A stretch of 64,000 bases of DNA from Frisingicoccus sp009929615 (GTDB lineage: Bacteria > Bacillota > Clostridia > Lachnospirales > Lachnospiraceae): the NCBI GenBank assembly GCA_028692275.1, contig JAQUXR010000002.1:89327-153326 (forward strand), in the 5' to 3' direction. A program made the position numbers and the translations under genes. Numbering within the stretch: position 1 is the first letter of the stretch; the number at the start of each line of letters is the position of its first letter. Positions 50,309 to 59,436 of this stretch are shown here, in pieces. The notes beneath the pieces were generated by a model, which saw only the letters and a program-made list of their open reading frames with translations, ran no database searches and was not told the origin of the DNA.

Positions 50309-52699
50309 CTAGCCAAGTACTTTTTTAGCGATATCTACGGATTGTTTCGCATCTTTTGCATAAAAATCTGCTCCAATCTGACGGGCATAATCCTCTGTCA
50401 TCACTGCCCCACCAACCCATATTTTACAGTCACAGCCTTCATCCCGAAGTGCCTGAATGGTTTCTTCCATACTCACAACCGTCGTTGTCATCAATGCACT
50501 TAAACCAACCAGTTTAGCCCCGGTACGTTTGACTTCATCCACAACTTTAGAAGCCGGCACATCCTTGCCCAGGTCAATCATCTCATAACCATAGTTTTCC
50601 ATAACCACTTTGACAATATTCTTACCAATATCATGGATATCTCCTTTGACCGTAGCAACGATAATCTTTCCCTTTGATACATTCTGATTCTGCTTATCGG
50701 CTGCCATAAATTCTTTCAACACATCAAAAGCCTCCTGTGCCGCTGTAGCCGACTGGATAAGCTGAGGAAGAAATAATTTTCCACTTTCAAAATCAATTCC
50801 AACTTTATCCAGTGCCGGAATCAATATCGTATTTACAATATCTATAGCATCCTTTTCCTGTAGCAGAAGTTTTGTTGCTTCTCCTGCATATTCCTTAATT
50901 CCATTTAATACCGCACACTCCAGACTTTTCGTATCCGTTGATTCTGATACAGCTGTTACCGGTTTATTCTTTTCTGCTTCTACTATTCTGCTGTATTTAT
51001 CCACATAATACTTTGAACCTTCATCTTTATTATATAAAACATTAAAACTGTCAATGGCAGCCATCATTGCCGAAACATTTGGATTAATAATCGGCAAATC
51101 CAGACCATGGGCCAGTGCCAAAGTTAAAAATGCCACATTAACCAATTCACGTTTCGGAAGTCCAAAGGAAATATTTGAAACACCGAGAACCGTCTTTACT
51201 CCCAGCTTCGCTTTAACCAGCTGAAGAGCTTTAAGGGTTTCTACGACTTCCTTTTGCTGAGCCGATGCTGTCAGGGTCAGACAGTCAATATAGACATCTT
51301 CCTTTGGAATGCCATAGTCCTCTGCCCTTTTCACAATATGTTCCGCCACGGCATACCTCTCCTCAGCCATCAATGGAATACCATTTTCATCCAATGTCAG
51401 ACCAACGACTGCTGCACCATATTTTTTTACCAGTGGCAATATTTTATCCAGCACGGCGTCTTCACCGTTGACTGAGTTTACAATAGGCTTTCCATTGTAA
51501 ATTCTAAGTCCCTGCTCAATCACAGATGCATTGGAAGAATCCAGCTGAAGCGGCACATCCACAACACCCTGAAGTTCCTTAATCACTTCAACCATAAGTC
51601 CTGCCTCATCAATTTTGGGCAGCCCTACATTCACATCTAAGATATGGGCACCTGCTTCAACCTGGGAAATCCCCTGGGTCAGAATATAACCCATATTGTG
51701 ATTTAAAAGTGCTTCTTTAAAAAGCTTCTTTCCTGTAGGATTAATTCTCTCACCGATAATCCTTACGCCATCTACCGGAACAACCTGGGTACTGCTGCAG
51801 ACCGCCGCTTTATGAATATAGTCCGCCCGCTTTCCAATACGGCCTTCCGCCTTCATCCGCTCTGTCATAGCTTTCATCTGACGAATATACTCCGGTGTTG
51901 TTCCACAGCATCCGCCGATAATCTGAATGCCTAAATCCATATATTTTTCCATCTGGGATGCAAAGGCCTCCGCACTGATATCGTAGCCTCCGGAATTCAG
52001 ATTTGGAAGCCCTGCATTTGCCTTAATAATAACGGGCAGCGGTGTCCACTCCATAAGCTTTTCTGCCAGCGGGTATATCTCATCCGGTCCCAGAGAACAG
52101 TTAATGCCAATGGCATCCACCCCCAGACCTGTCAGTGTCAAAGCTGCTGCCTCTACAGTCACGCCGGTAAAGGTCCGCCCGTTTCTCTCAAAGGTCATGG
52201 TTGAAAAAACCGGAAGCTTCGTATTCTCTCTGGCCGCCAGAACCGCTGCTTTCATTTCCAACAGATCCGTACTTGTTTCAATCACAATGACTTCTGCACC
52301 GGCCTTTTCACCGGCAATCATCATTTCCTTAAACATATCATAGGCATCTTCAAATTTCAGATTGCCATTCGGTTCCATCAATTCGCCAATGGGTCCTACA
52401 TCTAATGCCACTTTCGTCCGGCTTCCCTCGGCCGCTTTTCTGGCATTCTGAACCCCCGCCGTGACAATCTCCTCTACCGAATACTCACTATAACTTAATT
52501 TATAGCGGTTCGCGCTAAAAGTATTCGCATAAATAATATCTGAACCCGCCGCTATATACTGGCGGTGAATATCTATAATTGTATCCGGATGGGTCAGATT
52601 CAGAGCCTCCGGCACCTTGCCCATAGGAACACCTGCCTGCTGCAGCATTGTCCCCATACCACCGTCTAATATAATTATCTCTTTATTTAAATCTAGCAT
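50309..52699 (-). CDS. metH: Cobalamin-dependent methionine synthase, lacking the reactivation domain
   Basis: Transfers a methyl group from 5-methyltetrahydrofolate to homocysteine through cobalamin. 796 residues in three modules. The homocysteine-binding barrel has zinc ligands in GINCSLGP and GGCCGTTPE. The pterin-binding domain follows (GERINPTGKK to NPN). The cobalamin domain has the lower-ligand motif DIHDIGKNIV (about 687-696). The fourth, SAM-binding activation domain of E. coli MetH is absent; it is encoded by the adjacent upstream gene, which overlaps by seven bases. There is no cobalamin riboswitch in the operon leader. Confidence 0.95.
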   Translation of the reverse strand: MLDLNKEIIILDGGMGTMLQQAGVPMGKVPEALNLTHPDTIIDIHRQYIAAGSDIIYANTFSANRYKLSYSEYSVEEIVTAGVQNARKAAEGSRTKVALDVGPIGELMEPNGNLKFEDAYDMFKEMMIAGEKAGAEVIVIETSTDLLEMKAAVLAARENTKLPVFSTMTFERNGRTFTGVTVEAAALTLTGLGVDAIGINCSLGPDEIYPLAEKLMEWTPLPVIIKANAGLPNLNSGGYDISAEAFASQMEKYMDLGIQIIGGCCGTTPEYIRQMKAMTERMKAEGRIGKRADYIHKAAVCSSTQVVPVDGVRIIGERINPTGKKLFKEALLNHNMGYILTQGISQVEAGAHILDVNVGLPKIDEAGLMVEVIKELQGVVDVPLQLDSSNASVIEQGLRIYNGKPIVNSVNGEDAVLDKILPLVKKYGAAVVGLTLDENGIPLMAEERYAVAEHIVKRAEDYGIPKEDVYIDCLTLTASAQQKEVVETLKALQLVKAKLGVKTVLGVSNISFGLPKRELVNVAFLTLALAHGLDLPIINPNVSAMMAAIDSFNVLYNKDEGSKYYVDKYSRIVEAEKNKPVTAVSESTDTKSLECAVLNGIKEYAGEATKLLLQEKDAIDIVNTILIPALDKVGIDFESGKLFLPQLIQSATAAQEAFDVLKEFMAADKQNQNVSKGKIIVATVKGDIHDIGKNIVKVVMENYGYEMIDLGKDVPASKVVDEVKRTGAKLVGLSALMTTTVVSMEETIQALRDEGCDCKIWVGGAVMTEDYARQIGADFYAKDAKQSVDIAKKVLG

Positions 52700-53367
52700 C
52701 TCGTCCCCTTCTTTCTAAATTCACATTTCCCCCGGTTATTACAGAAATCGCATTTATTCTCCCGCGGGTCCCTTTTCGTATCACTGATACCGATAATGGC
52801 TGTCACTGACTTGCTCGGCACCATCAGGCAGCTTTCCGTCAAAGACACACCGATTTTCCTATGCGTATCCAGAACGCGTACCAGTTCTTTCTGCGTTTCC
52901 AAAGGCAAATCTCCATATCCGGGGCTGAATCGCCATGTCAGATGTTTCCCCTCGGCCTTAGCGATGGCCTCGATTTCATTTTCCCCTGCATCAGCAATCT
53001 GCTCCACCGCCTGAATACCGCAGCTGTCCATGACAACAGCCACATCCGGTTCCGTAATCATATAGCGACGAATTCTTTTATCCAATTCAATTCCCGCAGT
53101 GACCCCCAACAAAAAAAGGCTTTCACAGTTTTTTAAATGTTCCCGAATATCGCTGCCTGTTAAAATCAGCGGTGTACCCTGAACATAAATCCCCTGCTCT
53201 CCGGCTTCTATCTGAAATCTCCGATAAATATATTTAGGCTGAATTATCTTCAGCGTTTCTTCTTCACACCTGGTCAGCAGCTTTTCTATCCGCTCTGTCA
53301 CACCTGAATCCTTATATCCCATATAGCGGAGTATCTCTCCGCGATTTAATTTCTCTATCATCTTCAT
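52693..53367 (-). CDS. Methionine synthase reactivation protein, stand-alone activation domain
   Basis: A 224-residue protein with the MetH activation-domain core: VVMDSCGIQAVEQIAD, RFSPGYGDLPLETQ (SAM-binding) and SLTESCLMVPSKSVTAIIGIS. It should reductively methylate cob(II)alamin that forms when MetH is oxidised. The last 22 residues add a cysteine array, C-x2-C-x5-C-x8-C (CDFCNNRGKC...), which could bind Fe-S or zinc and serve as an electron inlet in place of flavodoxin. It overlaps metF upstream (ATGA) and metH downstream, so all three are made together. Confidence 0.9.
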   Translation of the reverse strand: MKMIEKLNRGEILRYMGYKDSGVTERIEKLLTRCEEETLKIIQPKYIYRRFQIEAGEQGIYVQGTPLILTGSDIREHLKNCESLFLLGVTAGIELDKRIRRYMITEPDVAVVMDSCGIQAVEQIADAGENEIEAIAKAEGKHLTWRFSPGYGDLPLETQKELVRVLDTHRKIGVSLTESCLMVPSKSVTAIIGISDTKRDPRENKCDFCNNRGKCEFRKKGTRC

Positions 53368-54242
53368 TTATTACAGCTCGCAATAATATTGGCAATACTA
53401 TTCGTAATTCGTGTTGCTGTCTCCACATTGTTCATCGTATACAAATGAATCCCCTGAACATCATTATTGATTAAGTCAATAATCTGCTCCGTTGCAAAGG
53501 CAATTCCCGCATCCTTCAAGGCAACCGGATCCTGTGCGTACTTATTCATCATTTTTGAAAACTTCACCGGCAGGCTGGCTCCACACATAGACACAGTCCG
53601 CTCAATCTGTGCTTTATTGATAACCGGCATAATTCCTGCTTCAATAGGCACTTTAATTCCCACTTTTTCTACTTTATTCATAAATTCATAAAAATGGTCA
53701 TTGTCAAAAAAAAGCTGGCTGATAAAATGTCCAACGCCTGCCGCCTCTTTCTTTTTTAAGTTTTCGATATCCTCGTCAATATTTGCCGCATCACAGTGTC
53801 CTTCCGGATAACATGCCCCGGAGATATTAAAACTGTCATCATACTTCTTAATAAATGCTGCTAAATCACTGGCATGCTCAAAGTCAATTACCTGATTCTC
53901 CGGTGTAATATCTCCACGAAGTGCCAGGATATTGTGAACACCTTCCGCTTTCAGGCGATTGAGGAATTCAATTATGTCTTCCTTTGTTGAGCCGGCACAG
54001 GTCAGATGACTGACCGGTTCAATCTGATACTCGCTGCGAATTAATGACGCAATTTCACAGGTTTTATTCTTCTGGGTTTCCGAGCCACCGGCGCCATAGG
54101 TCACACTGATAAAATCTGGTTTCAATCCTCTAAGACCATAAAGTGTATTATAAATTGTATCTATAGAAGTCGTCTTCTTTGGTGGAAAAACTTCCAAGGA
54201 GTAGACCACTTTTTTACTTTCAAATAATCTCTGTATATTCAT
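53364..54242 (-). CDS. metF: 5,10-methylenetetrahydrofolate reductase
   Basis: Reduces 5,10-methylene- to 5-methyltetrahydrofolate, the methyl donor for MetH. 292 residues, FAD-containing TIM barrel. Seen: SLEVFPPKKT with the catalytic glutamate region, SVTYGAGGSE, HLTCAGSTKEDI, NILALRGD and the FISQLFFDNDHF segment. First gene of the metF-activation-metH operon, with GGAGGAAA before the ATG. No metV-type partner is nearby. Confidence 0.96.
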   Translation of the reverse strand: MNIQRLFESKKVVYSLEVFPPKKTTSIDTIYNTLYGLRGLKPDFISVTYGAGGSETQKNKTCEIASLIRSEYQIEPVSHLTCAGSTKEDIIEFLNRLKAEGVHNILALRGDITPENQVIDFEHASDLAAFIKKYDDSFNISGACYPEGHCDAANIDEDIENLKKKEAAGVGHFISQLFFDNDHFYEFMNKVEKVGIKVPIEAGIMPVINKAQIERTVSMCGASLPVKFSKMMNKYAQDPVALKDAGIAFATEQIIDLINNDVQGIHLYTMNNVETATRITNSIANIIASCNK

Positions 54243-54272
54243 AAATTTCCTCCGATTTGCATATTACAGTTA

Positions 54273-54301
54273 ATTATAGACGTTGTACCCCCTTTTTTCA
54301 A
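54273..54301 (-). promoter_or_regulatory. Promoter of the metF operon
   Basis: On the minus strand: TTGAAA (54296-54301), 17-bp spacer, TATAAT (54273-54278). The resulting leader is about 25 bases, so neither a SAM nor a cobalamin riboswitch can be present. Confidence 0.75.
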
Positions 54302-54343
54302 TTATAAAAAACACATAACCAGTTATAAAATTTCAATAACTGA

Positions 54344-54372
54344 TTGGATTCTAAAAAAAAACATAGTATACT
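54344..54372 (+). promoter_or_regulatory. Promoter of dapF-murE
   Basis: TTGGAT, 17-bp spacer, TATACT, ending 33 bases before the dapF start. Divergent from the metF promoter. Confidence 0.65.
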
Positions 54373-54405
54373 GTTTATAGAACACTTTTGGAGGTGTAAT
54401 TAATC

Positions 54406-55239
54406 ATGAAATTTACAAAAATGCATGGATGTGGAAATGACTACGTATATGTAAACTGCTTCGAAGAAACCATTGAAAATCCTTCCGAAGTTGCAAAGAT
54501 TGTCAGTGACCGCCATTTTGGTATTGGCTCCGATGGGATGATTCTTATATGCCCTTCCGATAAAGCCGATTTTCGTATGGCTATGTATAACCTGGATGGT
54601 TCTGAAGGCAAGATGTGCGGTAATGGTGTCCGCTGCATTGCCAAGTATGTCTATGACCATCATCTGACTGATAAAACTCAGATTTCCCTTGAAACCCTTG
54701 GGGGCATTAAATATTTAGATTTAGATATTAAAGATGGCAAAGTAGCTACGGTTACTGTGGATATGGGAGCCCCGATTCTTGCTCCGGCAGAAATCCCTGT
54801 CAATATTCCGAAAGAACGCGTTATTAACGAACCCGTTGAAGTTGATGGAAAGACCTGGAATATTACCTGTATCTCTATGGGAAACCCTCATGCTGTTGTC
54901 TTCGTTGACGATACTGCCAGTCTTCCATTGGACAAGATTGGACCACACTTTGAAAAACATCTGATTTTCCCTGAACAAGTGAATACCGAATTTGTTCATG
55001 TTATTGACCGCCATGCTGTAGATATGCGCGTATGGGAACGTGGTTCCGGCGAAACGCTGGCATGTGGCACCGGTGCCTGTGCTACTGCGATGGCATGTAT
55101 TTTAAACGGAAAAACCGATAACGAAGTGCTGATTCACTTAATCGGCGGTGACTTATTAATTAAATATGACCCGGATTTAAACCGTATCTTCATGACCGGA
55201 CCGGCCACAGAAGTTTTCTCCGGCGAAATCGACTTATAA
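54406..55239 (+). CDS. dapF: Diaminopimelate epimerase
   Basis: Converts LL- to meso-diaminopimelate for peptidoglycan and lysine. 277 residues. The two catalytic cysteines are C71 in MCGNGVRC and the one in ETLACGTGACA near residue 219; FTKMHGCGNDYVYV opens the protein. TTTTGGAGG precedes the ATG. murE follows 20 bp downstream, a functional pair because MurE uses the DapF product. Confidence 0.97.
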   Translation: MKFTKMHGCGNDYVYVNCFEETIENPSEVAKIVSDRHFGIGSDGMILICPSDKADFRMAMYNLDGSEGKMCGNGVRCIAKYVYDHHLTDKTQISLETLGGIKYLDLDIKDGKVATVTVDMGAPILAPAEIPVNIPKERVINEPVEVDGKTWNITCISMGNPHAVVFVDDTASLPLDKIGPHFEKHLIFPEQVNTEFVHVIDRHAVDMRVWERGSGETLACGTGACATAMACILNGKTDNEVLIHLIGGDLLIKYDPDLNRIFMTGPATEVFSGEIDL

Positions 55240-55259
55240 GAAAGCGGAGGACTTTAATT

Positions 55260-56717
55260 ATGAAATTATCACAATTACTTGAACGCATGGACTACACATG
55301 CACTCAGGGCTCTATAGATATTCCTGTTTCCCACCTGCTTTACAATTCCAGAAATGCCTGCCCTGATGGCGTTTTTGTTTGTATCAGCGGTGCCGTTATG
55401 GATGGTCATAAATTCATCCCTGATGTTGTTGCTAAAGGTGTTACTGCTGTCATCGTCGAAAAAGATGTGACGGTTCCTGCTCAGGCTACCGTTATCCGCG
55501 TAGAAAATACCCGGGTTGCCCTGGCTTGTATGTCCGCAGCTTACTTTGGATATCCTGCGGAACAGTTAAAAACCATTGGTATTACAGGAACCAAAGGTAA
55601 AACAACAACAACCTATATGGTACGTTCCATTCTTGAAAACTCCGGTTTTAAAACCGGCCTTATTGGTACTATTGAAACCATTATTGGAAAAAAAGTCATT
55701 AAAGCCAATAATACCACCCCTGAATCCTATCTTGTACAGCAGTATTTCCGCGACATGGTGAATGCCGGATGTGAATGTGTTGTCATGGAAGTTTCTTCCC
55801 AGGGACTGATGCTTCACCGTGTTGATGGTTTTACTTTTGATTATGGTATATTTACCAATCTCGGCCCAGACCATATTGGTCCGAATGAGCATGCGGATTT
55901 AGATGATTATATCCACTGTAAATCCCTGCTTTTTAAACAGTGCCGTCATGGTATTGTCAATATGGATGATGAATATGTGGAACGCATCATCGCCGGACAT
56001 ACTTGTGATTTGGAAACCTTCGGTCTATCTGACAAGGCAGATTACCGCGCTTCAGATATGCAGTTGCTTCAGAAACCCGGCCTTCTCGGTGTTACCTACA
56101 AACTCACTGGGCGTTTGAATTTAAATGTGGAAATTGATGTTCCCGGGCGTTTCAGTGTTTACAATTCACTCACCGCCATCGCTATCTGTCATCACTTTAA
56201 TGTGCCGGAAGAAAATATTTTAAAAGCATTAGCTGATATCCACGTTAAAGGCCGTTTAGAGATTATACCGATTTCTCCAAAGTTTACATTAATGATTGAC
56301 TATGCCCATAATGCCATGGCTCTGGAAAGTCTTTTAATTTCGCTGAAAGAATACCATCCGAAACGACTGGTAACTGTTTTTGGCTGTGGTGGTAACCGTG
56401 ACCCGCATCGCCGTTACGAGATGGGGGAAGTTTCCTCAAATCTTTCTGATTTGACCGTCGTCACTTCAGATAATCCGAGATTTGAAGAACCGATGGCCAT
56501 TATTGAAGATATTCTTATCGGCGTTCACAAGGGTCCCGGAAAGTATGTCACCATTCCAGACCGTAAAGAAGCCATTAAATATTGTATTGATAATGCCCAG
56601 GATGGCGACGTTATTATTCTCGCCGGAAAAGGCCATGAAGATTATCAGGAAATTAAAGGTATCAAATATCCAATGGATGAACGGGATTTAATCGCAGACA
56701 TCCTGGCTGGAAAATAA
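55260..56717 (+). CDS. murE: UDP-MurNAc-tripeptide synthetase (diaminopimelate-adding)
   Basis: Adds meso-diaminopimelate to UDP-MurNAc-L-Ala-D-Glu. 485 residues. Walker A GTKGKTTTTY is near 111. The carbamylated-lysine region is YIHCKSLLF. The substrate-selecting motif is DNPRFEEP; a DNPR motif marks the DAP-specific enzyme in contrast to the lysine-specific DDPN type. Neighbouring dapF supports DAP-type peptidoglycan. Confidence 0.95.
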   Translation: MKLSQLLERMDYTCTQGSIDIPVSHLLYNSRNACPDGVFVCISGAVMDGHKFIPDVVAKGVTAVIVEKDVTVPAQATVIRVENTRVALACMSAAYFGYPAEQLKTIGITGTKGKTTTTYMVRSILENSGFKTGLIGTIETIIGKKVIKANNTTPESYLVQQYFRDMVNAGCECVVMEVSSQGLMLHRVDGFTFDYGIFTNLGPDHIGPNEHADLDDYIHCKSLLFKQCRHGIVNMDDEYVERIIAGHTCDLETFGLSDKADYRASDMQLLQKPGLLGVTYKLTGRLNLNVEIDVPGRFSVYNSLTAIAICHHFNVPEENILKALADIHVKGRLEIIPISPKFTLMIDYAHNAMALESLLISLKEYHPKRLVTVFGCGGNRDPHRRYEMGEVSSNLSDLTVVTSDNPRFEEPMAIIEDILIGVHKGPGKYVTIPDRKEAIKYCIDNAQDGDVIILAGKGHEDYQEIKGIKYPMDERDLIADILAGK

Positions 56718-56721
56718 ACAA

Positions 56722-56760
56722 AAAAGGCAATGGTTCAAAAAGAACCATTGCCTTTTAATA
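56722..56760. terminator. Bidirectional terminator between murE and the thioesterase
   Basis: A 15-bp perfect stem (56722-56736 with 56742-56756) with A-rich loop and T/A flanks on both sides, between convergent genes. Confidence 0.92.
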
Positions 56761-57231
56761 TTAATAGCCTTCCTGTCGACGCTGAAGTCTGAGTTCCCGC
56801 CGTTTTTCAGCAGTTTCCCATTCCATACGCTCACCGTCATTTTCTAATGTCAGTGGCGGAACTTTCATCGGTCGATCATCATCACCCATGCATACCATTA
56901 CAAAATATGCTCTGTTAATAGGATAGCGCTTGCCATCCACTTCTTCACGATATGTATCAATTCTTACTTCCATCGATGTATTACCAACATGGGTAATCTT
57001 TCCTATCAGTATAACGATATCATTTAATCGTGCCCCTGACTTAAAATAAGTATTATCAATAGCTACCGTTGTAGCATCCCGTCCACAATGCCGTCTTGCT
57101 GTTGCCCCCGCAACCTCATCAATCCAAGCTAAAAGTTTACCTCCAAATAATCGTCCAAATCCATTAATATCCGGATACATAACGATACGATGCTGTACTG
57201 TTCTTGATTCTGAAACATTCTTTGCCTCCAT
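56761..57231 (-). CDS. Acyl-CoA thioesterase (YciA/YkhA hotdog type)
   Basis: A hotdog-fold thioesterase, 156 residues from the ATG at 57231, chosen because AAGGAGA lies eight bases upstream; the longer frame adds eleven polar residues. The family core reads VMYPDINGFGRLFGGKLLAWIDEVAGATA (about 18-46), with the catalytic region around GG-x2-L-x-W-I-D. DNTYFKSGARLNDIVILIGKITHVG carries the second conserved strand. It would hydrolyse acyl-CoA of unknown chain length. Single gene. Confidence 0.9.
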   Translation of the reverse strand: MEAKNVSESRTVQHRIVMYPDINGFGRLFGGKLLAWIDEVAGATARRHCGRDATTVAIDNTYFKSGARLNDIVILIGKITHVGNTSMEVRIDTYREEVDGKRYPINRAYFVMVCMGDDDRPMKVPPLTLENDGERMEWETAEKRRELRLQRRQEGY

Positions 57232-57311
57232 ATTACCATCTCCTTCCTCCGAATACTGAGTCAATGTTTTCTACATTCTAATATATACTGACCGAAATTA
57301 CAAGTTCCTTA

Positions 57312-57358
57312 TTGACAAATATAGGTAAATATCATATAATATTAGTAATCATTATTAA
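57312..57358 (+). promoter_or_regulatory. Rubrerythrin promoter with PerR-like box
   Basis: TTGACA (57312-57317), 17-bp spacer, TATAAT (57335-57340), a near-perfect sigma-A promoter. Directly downstream, at the RNA start, is TTAGTAAT-C-ATTATTAA (57342-57358). This 8-1-8 dyad with one mismatch resembles the PerR consensus TTATAAT-N-ATTATAA. Rubrerythrin genes are PerR-controlled in Clostridium acetobutylicum, so the match is plausible. Confidence 0.75.
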
Positions 57359-57386
57359 TTTTATATATTATTAGGAGGTATTACTT

Positions 57387-57920
57387 ATGGAATTAAAAGG
57401 TTCAAAAACAGAAGCAAACTTATGGTCAGCATTCGCCGGTGAATCTCAGGCACGTAACAAATATACATACTTTGCATCAAAGGCTAAGAAAGATGGCTAT
57501 GTTCAGATTTCTAAGATTTTTGAAGAAACAGCAAATAACGAAAAAGAACATGCTAAAATCTGGTTTAAATTATTAAACGGTATTGGAACCACTGAAGAAA
57601 ATCTTTTATCTGCTGCTGAAGGCGAGAATTACGAGTGGACAGATATGTATGCTCAGTTTGCTAAAGAAGCTAAAGCAGAAGGATTTGATGACATCGCTGC
57701 TTTATTTGAAGGTGTTGGAAAAATTGAAAAAGAACATGAAGACCGTTACCGCAAATTACTTGCGAATGTAAAAGGTGGTTTGGTATTCTCCCGCGAAGGC
57801 GATATGATTTGGGAATGCTCTAACTGCGGACACATTCACATTGGAAAAGATGCTCCTGATGTATGTCCTGTTTGTGCACATCCAAAGGATCATTTCCAGT
57901 TAAAATCCACCAACTATTAA
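57387..57920 (+). CDS. rbr: Rubrerythrin
   Basis: Di-iron peroxidase that reduces H2O2 in anaerobes. 177 residues: the four-helix di-iron domain with E-x6-Y (GESQARNKYTYF), EETANNEKEHAKIW, EGVGKIEKEHEDRY, then the C-terminal rubredoxin-type Fe site CSNCGH and CPVCAHP. Electron donor is probably a rubredoxin; a rubredoxin-fused protein is encoded immediately downstream. A terminator follows rbr but with only seven bases to the next ribosome binding site, so part of the transcript may continue. Confidence 0.97.
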   Translation: MELKGSKTEANLWSAFAGESQARNKYTYFASKAKKDGYVQISKIFEETANNEKEHAKIWFKLLNGIGTTEENLLSAAEGENYEWTDMYAQFAKEAKAEGFDDIAALFEGVGKIEKEHEDRYRKLLANVKGGLVFSREGDMIWECSNCGHIHIGKDAPDVCPVCAHPKDHFQLKSTNY

Positions 57921-57927
57921 TTTTCAA

Positions 57928-57959
57928 GCGGGATGTGACTATCACATCCCGCCTTTTTT
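57928..57959 (+). terminator. Terminator after rubrerythrin, likely partial
   Basis: An 11-bp perfect stem (57928-57938 with 57942-57952, CTA loop) followed by six T; the AAGGAGG of the next gene starts two bases later. Confidence 0.85.
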
Positions 57960-57972
57960 ATAAGGAGGAACT

Positions 57973-59376
57973 ATGTCCATCTACAAATGCAGTATCTGTG
58001 GATATATTTTTGATGAATCTACCGAAAATATATCCTTTTCAGAGCTTAAAGCCTGTCCTGTATGCCGCCAGTCCAAAGACAATTTTGTGAAAATTGCCGA
58101 AACGGATTCCTCAGAATCCACTGACCGAAGCCCAACGGCTGCATCCGAGATATCTCTGGAATATCCTGCGGAATACATTAGAAATGATGACCACTGCCGC
58201 TATATGAAAGAAATTCACACAATGGCTGTCACAGGTGAACCTATTATTGAAGCTATGGGGACCCGTCTTCCGATGCCAAACTGGGAGGATATTCTTATTC
58301 TAGGCGCACAGCTTAATCCAATGCCCTTGGATGAGAATGCCCCGGTAAGCACCCAGACCATCATTGGCAAACATGCCCGGAAACCTATGATTATTGAAAA
58401 TCCAGTATACATTTCCCATATGTCCTTTGGTGCTCTGTCCCGGGAAACGAAAATATCCCTTGCCAAAGGCAGTGCTATGGCAAAAACTGCCATGTGTAGT
58501 GGGGAAGGCGGTATTCTTCCGGAAGAAATGGATAGTGCCTATAAATATATTTTTGAATATGTGCCAAATCTGTACAGCGTTACACCGGAAAATCTTTCAA
58601 AGGCGGATGCCATTGAAATCAAAATAGGCCAGGGAACAAAACCGGGTATGGGCGGTCATCTTCCCGGGAATAAAGTAACCCCGGAGATTGCTAAAGTACG
58701 CAATAAACCTCAGGGACAAGATGTAATCAGCCCCTCCCGGTTTCCAGATATTGAAACAAAAGAAGATTTAAAAGACTTAGTAAGCCAGCTCCGCTTTGCT
58801 TCCGAAGGCCGGCCAATTGGTATTAAAATTGCAGCTGGCCGAGTTGAAAAAGATTTGGAATACTGTGTCTTTGCTGAACCTGATTTTATTACCATCGATG
58901 GCCGAGGTGGTGCTACCGGTGCCAGCCCTAAAATTGTCCGTGATGCTACCAGCGTTCCAACAATCTACGCCCTCTACCGGGCGCGAAAATATCTGGATTC
59001 AATTCATTCAGATATTTCTCTGGTAATCACCGGAGGTCTGCGTGTATCCTCAGACTTTGCCAAAGCTATTGCCATGGGTGCCGATGCTGTAGCCATTGCT
59101 TCGGCTGCATTGATTGCCACAGCCTGCCAGCAGTACCGTATCTGTGGTACCGGCATGTGTCCCGTTGGTGTTGCCACCCAGAATCCAGAACTGCGCAGCC
59201 GCTTTAATATCGATGCCGCAGCATTACGGGTTGGTAATTTTTTGAACTGTACCAAACGCGAACTTGAAACCTTCGCCCGAATCACAGGTCACCCTTCCAT
59301 TCATGATTTATCTGTGGATGATTTATGCACAATCAGCCGTGAGATTTCTGAATTCACGAACATTCCTCATGCCTAA
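57973..59376 (+). CDS. Rubredoxin-glutamate synthase (FMN) domain fusion
   Basis: A 467-residue two-part protein. Residues 1-40 are a rubredoxin-type iron site (C6-x2-C9 and C28-x2-C31 in YKCSICGYIFDE and ACPVCRQ). From about residue 85 the protein is a GltB-type FMN barrel: SHMSFGALSRE, GEGGILPEE, IKIGQGTKPGMGGHLPG, DGRGGATGASP, TGGLRVSSDFAKAIAMGADAV, and the Fe-S-type cysteines in CGTGMCPVGVATQNPEL. There is no glutamine amidotransferase domain. It may accept electrons through its own rubredoxin. The natural reaction is unknown; neighbours suggest oxidative-stress or redox balancing rather than nitrogen assimilation. Confidence 0.85.
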   Translation: MSIYKCSICGYIFDESTENISFSELKACPVCRQSKDNFVKIAETDSSESTDRSPTAASEISLEYPAEYIRNDDHCRYMKEIHTMAVTGEPIIEAMGTRLPMPNWEDILILGAQLNPMPLDENAPVSTQTIIGKHARKPMIIENPVYISHMSFGALSRETKISLAKGSAMAKTAMCSGEGGILPEEMDSAYKYIFEYVPNLYSVTPENLSKADAIEIKIGQGTKPGMGGHLPGNKVTPEIAKVRNKPQGQDVISPSRFPDIETKEDLKDLVSQLRFASEGRPIGIKIAAGRVEKDLEYCVFAEPDFITIDGRGGATGASPKIVRDATSVPTIYALYRARKYLDSIHSDISLVITGGLRVSSDFAKAIAMGADAVAIASAALIATACQQYRICGTGMCPVGVATQNPELRSRFNIDAAALRVGNFLNCTKRELETFARITGHPSIHDLSVDDLCTISREISEFTNIPHA

Positions 59377-59377
59377 G

Positions 59378-59406
59378 TTGACATTCCTCTCCAAAATATC
59401 TAAAAT
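59378..59406 (+). promoter_or_regulatory. Promoter of the C_GCAxxG_C_C gene
   Basis: TTGACA (59378-59383), 17-bp spacer, TAAAAT (59401-59406). The -10 is flanked by ATATCT and AGATAT half sites (59396-59401 and 59409-59414), a possible operator. Confidence 0.65.
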
Positions 59407-59436
59407 AAAGATATCTATTTATGGGGAGGAACTGTT

